DNA of 64,000 nt. It comes from Eleginops maclovinus (lineage: Eukaryota > Chordata > Actinopteri > Perciformes > Eleginopidae). The stretch covers positions 33,412,358-33,476,357 of the forward strand of contig NC_086352.1 of assembly GCF_036324505.1 (NCBI RefSeq), written 5' to 3'. The position numbers and the translations under genes were made by a program. Below the pieces are notes generated by a model. That model was not told the DNA's origin, did no database searches, and was given only the letters and a program-made list of their open reading frames with translations. Position 1 is the stretch's first letter; the number at the start of each line of letters is the position of its first letter. Shown piece by piece: positions 37,586-64,000 of the stretch.

Positions 37586-39034
37586 TCTTTGTATTGTGAT
37601 TACGTAATCCTGTGAAATGTAATCCGGGTATAAGGAAACATAAAAGTCCCTTATTTGGCTCTCGGAGCAAAGCCACACTTTGAATATGTAAATATGAATG
37701 TGTAGGAACATTTCGTAGGAAAGCCAACAGCAGGAGGCCTATAGTTGTTTGACTGCTTTGCTCAGACAAATTCTGCTCTGCCTCATGCTAACACACAACA
37801 CATGCAGCACCCTCTAACATCTCTGTCTTTTTTTAAAAGGGCTTGCTTTGCTGTGACTTTCGACCACCATTCCTCTTCCCTCAGACTGAATTCAGAGGTG
37901 GGGGCGTGTGAAAGCTCCTGGCCGTCTAATGCAAGTCCACACATGCCTGCATGGGAATGTCTGCCTCACCTGTGGAGACTTAAGGTCTTTCAAAATTCAT
38001 GTCCAATGGGTGCATTAACATAAGAAATATACCTGCAGGTATCATTAGCTCCCTGAAATAAAACCCAGATAGTACAGGATGTGTTTTGTATGTTCAATGT
38101 CCAATTTGTTGTCTTTTGACTCCTGACCAATCAGCACTCTGGTGTTTTACATACATCGTCACGTTGCATAACCCTCCAATGACTTCACGTTCTCTCAGAG
38201 CCTCACCGTGGGAGGAGAGTCTTCACCTGTGGAGGCCAGAAACACTTCCTCCTCCACCCTGTCTGCACTCAGGTGAGTGGGAAGTGTTACCTGGCTATTA
38301 CCTGCACCTATTTCTTTCTGCTTTCCATCGAAACGGCTGTTCTTTAATTCTGGAGAAAAGGTAAATATCCATTTCATGTTCTTCTCAATGTTCTCCTCAA
38401 AATGTATCCGACACCTGCGCTTTGATTAATTTGCTCTGAATGTACCTACTACACTATGATGTGCAACTTTCATTGTATGTGCTGCGCCTTAATAGTGACA
38501 GCAGATTAATTGATGTGCCGTCTCGCCTTTAGTTTAGTAACGAGGAGGACTTCATTTGGGATTTCCCTTTACGTACTTGCGTAAAATCCTCTTTGAGCCG
38601 CTGTGTCCTGAGGCGCAGTGTGCACGAGGAGGCTTCCCCGTGTGTGTGACTGTGCCAAGCCGGGTCTACTCATCGCTCAATCTCCGATGAATGCGTGGGA
38701 AATGCTGTAGATATGATGTGGCCACTATTTTCCACAGCATGATTTAAATGCGCATTATTTATCATAAACTCAGCTGTTGGTGTGTATGGATGCGCTTTTC
38801 TTTTCCTGTAGCTACAAATCTAACAGCAAGGAGCGCGTTCTCCCAAGTGACAGCAGGCAGGCAGTGAACAGTATGCAGATAAAGGAACAGGAATCATTTA
38901 ACATGGATTTAGTGTCTGTTGTTTTTGGGACATGTAGTTAGATATTTAGGACATTTTGTGCCTTTGTTCTCCATTGAAGTACACTACACTTGAAATACAA
39001 ACACACATGTACATAATTTACACAATCCCGAAAT
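37586..39034. other. intergenic, upstream of ano1
   Basis: GC content rises near 38540-38700, with scattered CpGs. No exon could be supported. Confidence 0.35.
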
Positions 39035-39245
39035 AAACATATGCACAAGCATTAATAGAAAGGTATCAGAGTGAATGGGGTGTAGTTGAGGGTTCAGCAC
39101 CTTGCTTAAGGACACCTCGGAATTTGTCCTCCTAGTTAAACTGGAATTTTTCCAGCTAATACTTGACACTTTCTTTTTGTCTTTACGGGGACTCGAACCT
39201 GAGACCACCCGGTTCCCTACGGACTGAACAACTGCCTACTGTTCA
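39035..39245 (-). repeat. tRNA-derived SINE on minus strand
   Basis: The minus strand carries a good pol III box B, GGTTCGAGTCC (near 39188-39198), after a head beginning GCAGTTGTTCAGTCC. The body includes CCGAGGTGTCCTTAAGCAAGG, a phrase shared with the SINE at 10405. Confidence 0.65.
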
Positions 39246-41092
39246 GTAAATCAGCTGTATTCAGAGACTTGCCTCATATTGTGATGCTAGGCTGTTGCTT
39301 GAATTGGTTGAAGACATATTTTGAGAGCTATCTGTGTGTTTTATTCTCGTGCTGTGATTTGGTGTACGAGGGACCGCTACAGCGATCGCTCGTGCGCTCT
39401 GACCACCTCGCGCCTACTGGAGGACCCAAGCGCGTGTGGGCGGCACCAGCTGGCGCAGTGATGCTCGAGACCAAAGCTGCTTTCAAACCCGTAGGAAATT
39501 AAATAAAGCATACACACGTTATATTCAAAGTAGCTGGAAGAGTAGTTCCTCATCATTTTCTTAACATGCATCACTGATGAGTTTGTTTTCACAAAAAACA
39601 ATGTCCGTTATCCATCATGCAAATTATGAGGAATGGTATTAGTTACCAAAAAACAATTGGTTCCTCGTGTGGTATTATCATATTGAAGTTCATGATTGTC
39701 AGAAATATTAATTTCCAGTACTATTTGATGAATCTACAGGTCATTTAATCACCCTTCCTGTTGATGGTAACATGACTGTTGTTTCCTGAAGAAATGTATT
39801 TTTGCGCACAAAAAGAACATTTCAAAGCTACATGGCAAGCAACAACAATTATGCAACAAAAAAGTGCAAAATGAATAACAATGATAAAAACATTAGTGAG
39901 CCAGTCAGGAATTGAGATACAAAGATAAGACTTTGGGGATTTTAAAGTATTTCAGTATGTGTTAAGATATGCAGTAAGCTATTTTTAATAAACACATTGT
40001 TGCATAAAATGTTTTTGCTAAAATAGCTACATTATTATTTCCTTTGATGTCAAGGTCCATAAGTGGAATTGAAATAAGATGTAATTAGTTCTTATCTAAT
40101 CTCTTCTAGAAGTACAGCATTTTGAGGAGCCTAAACTAATGTCTGAATTAAAGAAGAAATTGTCCACCTTATGCACAATTAAAGCATTTTCAAGCACATC
40201 CCCATGTTATGATTAGATTTTTCAATCCAGGTCCATCAAAAATACCCCAAAATGAAAGGAAATGTTATTAAACAATCTTATAGGGTTTTCAAAGAATCAG
40301 GCTCAGGCGTCAGGGGAGGCAGTTTTTTCCCCCCTAAACTCTGTTTTCTCTACACCAACCATGGTGTTCATTATAGTGACAGCACTCTCATTTATCAAAT
40401 CAATCAGAACAATTGAAACAATGTTTGTGTTAGTCTAACTAAACCTATAAATTATTATCATAGAAAAATAAATAGTCCCTTATCCATGACATTTTATGCA
40501 AATGGTTAACATGACCTAGGGATATTGCAATTTTCATAGTTATAGAGGTAGCATCCCTCCATAATTGTTGTAGAAATAACCAGTTAAACAGTTTATCCCC
40601 TGAAAACTGAGATCTCTGAGGGAAGCCCCTTTTCCCTGTTTTTCTATGGGACGCGAACGCACCACAATTCTAGACTGTTTTGGCACGATTTTCGCTCAGT
40701 TTCCCTGCGCGTTATCCCTGCTGTGTGTGAGTGGATAATCCCATTTAGACAGAGTGTCCTCACACGAGGACAAGATGTTTTAGCATAGAAGTCTCACTGA
40801 GACAGATAATGATATGTATGCAGGAATTATTCAGAGCTCCTGTAATCTGCTTTTTTCGAGATAAACACTAAAGAAATAGATTATACCAGTCGTTTCATTA
40901 GGAGGAGTTACTTATGTTTGTACAGATCCAATGGGTAATATTGTAACAGTCTTTCAGTTTTCCTGAAGAATGAATTAGTAGTACTCGGGCAGCGTTTCCA
41001 TGCAACAGCGCAGGAAGCCCCGCAGCATACGGACGCAGGGATAGATGCTGTAGAGCGCGTTCATCCGGACTCAGAGCGCCTTTTTAGAGCCG
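39246..41092. promoter_or_regulatory. ano1 upstream region, promoter not delimited
   Basis: CpG-containing patches at 39370-39450 and 40985-41092 stand out from the AT-rich surroundings. The latter abuts the first ano1 coding exon and likely contains 5' UTR. No TATA box seen near it. Confidence 0.35.
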
Positions 41093-60452
<19,360 letters not shown>

Positions 60453-60589
60453 GTGAGATGTGAATGTGCTTTGATAATTTTCCTGTCTTTCAAGGTTTGT
60501 TGTGGCACTACACCGTATGCATACTGTATTACAATATTAACGTTGGTGATCATTTAAATTCTTAGTACTTTTTGAAACTCCATGCTAGG
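60453..60589. other. start of ano1 intron 3
   Basis: Donor GTGAGA, then non-coding sequence. Confidence 0.7.
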
Positions 60590-61740
60590 CTAATGCTAAA
60601 GCTGCATGTTCTAGGAAAAGTCATCCCTGAGCATAACGTTTTAATGTTGAATGTTGGATAGCATTGTGGTAAAATAAGAAATACATACTTTTTTTTTATC
60701 CAACATGTCTTTGGCTGCTTAGTTTACATTGTATATTTTTGTTTTTTCCTTTGAATGTCACTACAAACCAGTAAAGATATGCTTGGCAATGTGACGCTAG
60801 AAAGAGTCGCTAATGTTAGGCTAACTTCTGATAGTATCCAGCTTTGGCTTTAACACAGGGATCTTGATATAAACCTTACCTAACAAATGCATTTGAATAA
60901 TTTACTACTATCCTTGCCCATGCTTGGTTATTACTACTGTAGGTAGTAAGCTAGTAGTTAGCAGGACATGCTAATGTTTTTCAGTTTATGTTAGAAGGTT
61001 TTGTGAAAAAAGAAGGAGAAACAGAACACCCTTGGAACTCTACCTAAAAGGCTAATGCTAAAGCTGCATGTTCCAGGAAAGTCATCCTGTGAGCATAATG
61101 TTATTGGATAGCAGTTTGGTAAAAAAAACAAATGGTAAAAACATTTTCTTTTTTATCCAACATAAATGTCTTTGGCTGCTTAATTTACATTTTATATTTT
61201 AGTTTTTTCCTTTGAATATCACTAGAGCCAATAACAATATGGCTCTAGTGATATTGTCAATGTTAATAGTAGAAATGTATAATAGTCCCATTTAATGATA
61301 TATATATGTCACTGTAAGTTTCTTCTGCAGTTAGACTTTCCCACAGTTTCAATCCACATCTCACTAATGAAATTCACATCAAGCTGCTAAAATATTGACT
61401 TCCTGAGAAAGACAAATGCCTGTCTCTCTTTCCTTTGATTTAGCTCCCCCTTATCTTTGTTTTACACCACTGTAATGTAATTGCCTTGTTGCCTGCACTT
61501 TGTCTTTCTGACCAAATGTTCAGAATGTAGAATCTGATTGGCTGTTCCCCTTCTTCATTCCCTTTAAGAATCTGGTTTAATGTTTGATCGGGGTCAGATC
61601 CTTGTACGACATAGGTTGTGCAGGTTATCTGGCCTCCAGCTGGAATTGATTCTGTTCAGTGTGAAATTTCCACGACAATGTTAAGCTAGAAAGAGTCGCT
61701 AATGTTAGGCTAACTTCTGATAGCATCCAGCTTTTATATT
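60590..61740 (+). repeat. local direct duplication, second copy interrupted
   Basis: Copy 1 (60590-60850) and copy 2 (61050-61250 plus 61672-61735) share GGCTAATGCTAAAGCTGCATG, TTTTTATCCAACAT...GTCTTTGGCTGCTTA, and AGAAAGAGTCGCTAATGTTAGGC followed by TAACTTCTGATAG. About 420 bp of unrelated sequence separates the two parts of copy 2. Confidence 0.8.
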
Positions 61741-64000
61741 ACTAAAAGATGACAGAATACTATGCGTTACTGGGGGAAAAAAAACCTAATAGTCCCGATA
61801 GCAGCTCACTGTAAGGAGAATAACAGCATGTTGGTTTTAAACAGGTATCATGAACAATGTTCCCCAGGAGGATTTAGCGTGTAAGTTGGCAAATATTTGC
61901 TGATTAGTATTTAACACAAAGTACAACTGACATTTGACAGGAGTAAAAACGTTGACCCGCTTGTGTCAGAGGACAGAATACTTGCACACATATTGCGCAA
62001 AACTGTGAGAAATAAGAAAGGAAAAATAATACAGTTTTCCATATTAAGTAAGCATTTGATAGAGACAAATGATGTTGTTGCCTTTAGTACTTCAAACGAA
62101 AGGCTCAATTCAGGCAATACATTTCTTCTGAGTTCATGCTTACATTTAAATCATGATCGAATCAAATGTGTTTACATTGTATTAAGGGTAGAACAGGCTG
62201 ATCTATTGACACTGTTTTTAAGTTAATCCCCATCTTTAAAACTGACTCCAGAGAATAACACTGGTGTTTATTTGTACATCCTATCTTATCTAAACGTGGA
62301 TGTTTGGTCGGCTATATTGCTAGAAGCTTTTGTGTCACTACTGTGTATTTGCTACGTGAGTGGACCCATGAACACAGGGACATTTGTTATCATTAACAGA
62401 GAACACGAGCTATTTGTCATCTCCTTATCCGTTTTCTGTAGAAAAGCTAAATGGGGGAAAATTGACTCTTAGCGCAATGAATCATCCAATAAAAACTGCA
62501 CGAACAAACCTGATATTTAACATATTCTTAAAAAAAAAAGCTTTTAGCAACTCACAGTGTCAGGAGATGTCACTCTAAATGGTTTGAAATGTTTGGGCAA
62601 ACTTTAGAGATAGTGAACTATGAAGGGCTAAAGGCATGAGTGTGCCTAGATGATATTATGTAGGAAGATCCATGATGTGGCAGCCTGATGATATATTTAG
62701 GTTTCATTTTTTTAAATCCATGGTTTTCATTTATCTTTCCTTTGGGTCTTTATTACAAAATAATATTGCCAGTTTTGAAGGAAACTAAAATCATAAAGTT
62801 GTTTACATTTTGCCCATTTAGTTTAAGTAGTTGGTGTGTTTTGTTTATGTGGACTAACAGCTAAGAAAGGTGCTAATGACCCTTCAAGTCTTACAACATT
62901 ATGTACATTTTGTAAATAAGGTTTCTTTTAAAGTATTATATGTTTTAAAGCATAGGCTTTTGGGCTAGGATACAATGTGAGTGACAGGTCCCAATGACCC
63001 AATGACCCAATGTTGTATAATTTGGGCTTTCACTGCCAAAATTGTAATTTTGTATTTGTTTAGCTGTATTTGTCACCCACTGCCAGGGTGCTGCATATTC
63101 TTGTGGTGACCAACCTGGTTACGTGGACATTAACTCAAGTCTGGCTGGAAAGTGTCAGATACAGCACTCCGCAAGTCCTTAATTCAACAACTCCTAAAAA
63201 CTGCTGCCATGTTCTGAAAAACATTGTAGCATTCTGAAAATAATAACTTTAGTTTAAAAACATCTGTATCTTATTGACCTGAGTATATCAACCACAATTC
63301 TGTATTTATTTAATCATATGGCAAAGACTTTTGACACAAGCTTATATGATATTATGCTGTTGCATTTTTTGTAACGTTGGATGGCTTGCTCTTTTTTCAA
63401 CATCCATTTTTAGTCAGACCTGATTCAAACCCTAAAGAAATGATTAATATAGATGCACCATAATGGCTGTTTTTAATAAACATAATACTGTACATATAAA
63501 CCCAATGAACATTACCAGATCTTTCGTGCTCCATCCACCACGGTTTTACTCTATCAGTCATTAGCTATCAGCAGACAAACTGAGTTTTAGTTTTTTATAT
63601 TGAAATACATGGCAAATCTCAGTGATGTATACGGTTAGTCAGCTAGTTGGAATTTGGTTGTTATGTATTCCTGTATCCAGACAGGTCAGTGTGTCGAGCT
63701 GAAGTGTGTGAAGTGAGTCTGGCAGTGTGTGAGTGGTTTTACATAACAGTAGGCCTAGAGGCTGCAGAAACAATCCCATATGCAGCAATAAAGATGTGAG
63801 AAGCAATAGATGCAGAGTATTTTTCATGTACTACAAGACAGTAGAGATTTCAGAACAACAACTTTCTGTTCTGCCTGCTGGATTGTTTATTCTGATATGT
63901 CAACAAAGTATGCATTATTTATAGATATGGTTTTAGAAAGTAATGAATTGTCCCATTTTATTTATTCTGTTTATTTCTCAGGGAGGTTGCATATTAATGA
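61741..64000. other. ano1 intron 3, to window end
   Basis: No further exon with anoctamin wording was found. AT-rich, no named repeat. Confidence 0.5.

Overview
This is vertebrate nuclear DNA, almost certainly from a teleost fish. Coding exons are short, carry GT/AG splice sites and are separated by kilobase-long introns. Non-coding DNA is full of fish-type repeats: Tc1-like and hAT transposons, L2-like and other non-LTR retrotransposon 3' ends, tRNA-derived SINEs and long CA, GATA and AAT microsatellites. There are no operons or prokaryotic features. The window is dominated by non-coding sequence.

Two protein-coding genes are supported. (1) A complete six-exon BAX-family gene lies on the minus strand between 17156 (start codon) and 2981 (stop codon). 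It encodes 203 residues with BH3, BH1 and BH2 regions and a C-terminal membrane anchor. Its introns hold a deleted hAT element (4858-5784), a near-intact Tc1-like transposon (7835-9436), a SINE (about 10405-10612) and an L2-like LINE that was itself split by a hAT element (13776-15090). (2) The 5' part of an anoctamin gene, best matched to ano1 (TMEM16A, calcium-activated chloride channel), lies on the plus strand. Its exons are at 41093-41135, 49184-49338 and 60102-60452, and the gene runs off the right edge.

The region between the genes (17157-41092) has no convincing gene. It holds hAT-like MITEs, a TIR element (19943-20463), microsatellites, a solo LTR with 5-bp target duplications inserted in an older repeat (24850-25303), a retroelement fragment with a GC-rich minisatellite (28318-28900), a foldback-type TIR element (about 31818-32868) and LINE 3' ends. 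A possible short transcript divergent from bax starts near 17320.

Functionally, the BAX-like protein would act in mitochondrial outer-membrane permeabilisation and the anoctamin in calcium-gated chloride flux. Nothing in the sequence ties the two together beyond proximity. I found no new molecular system. The most interesting points are the unusual BAX-like residues (BH3 Gly to Ala, and loss of the residues matching human P168, S184, C62 and C126), the datable nested insertions, and a SINE sharing its 3' tail with a local LINE family.
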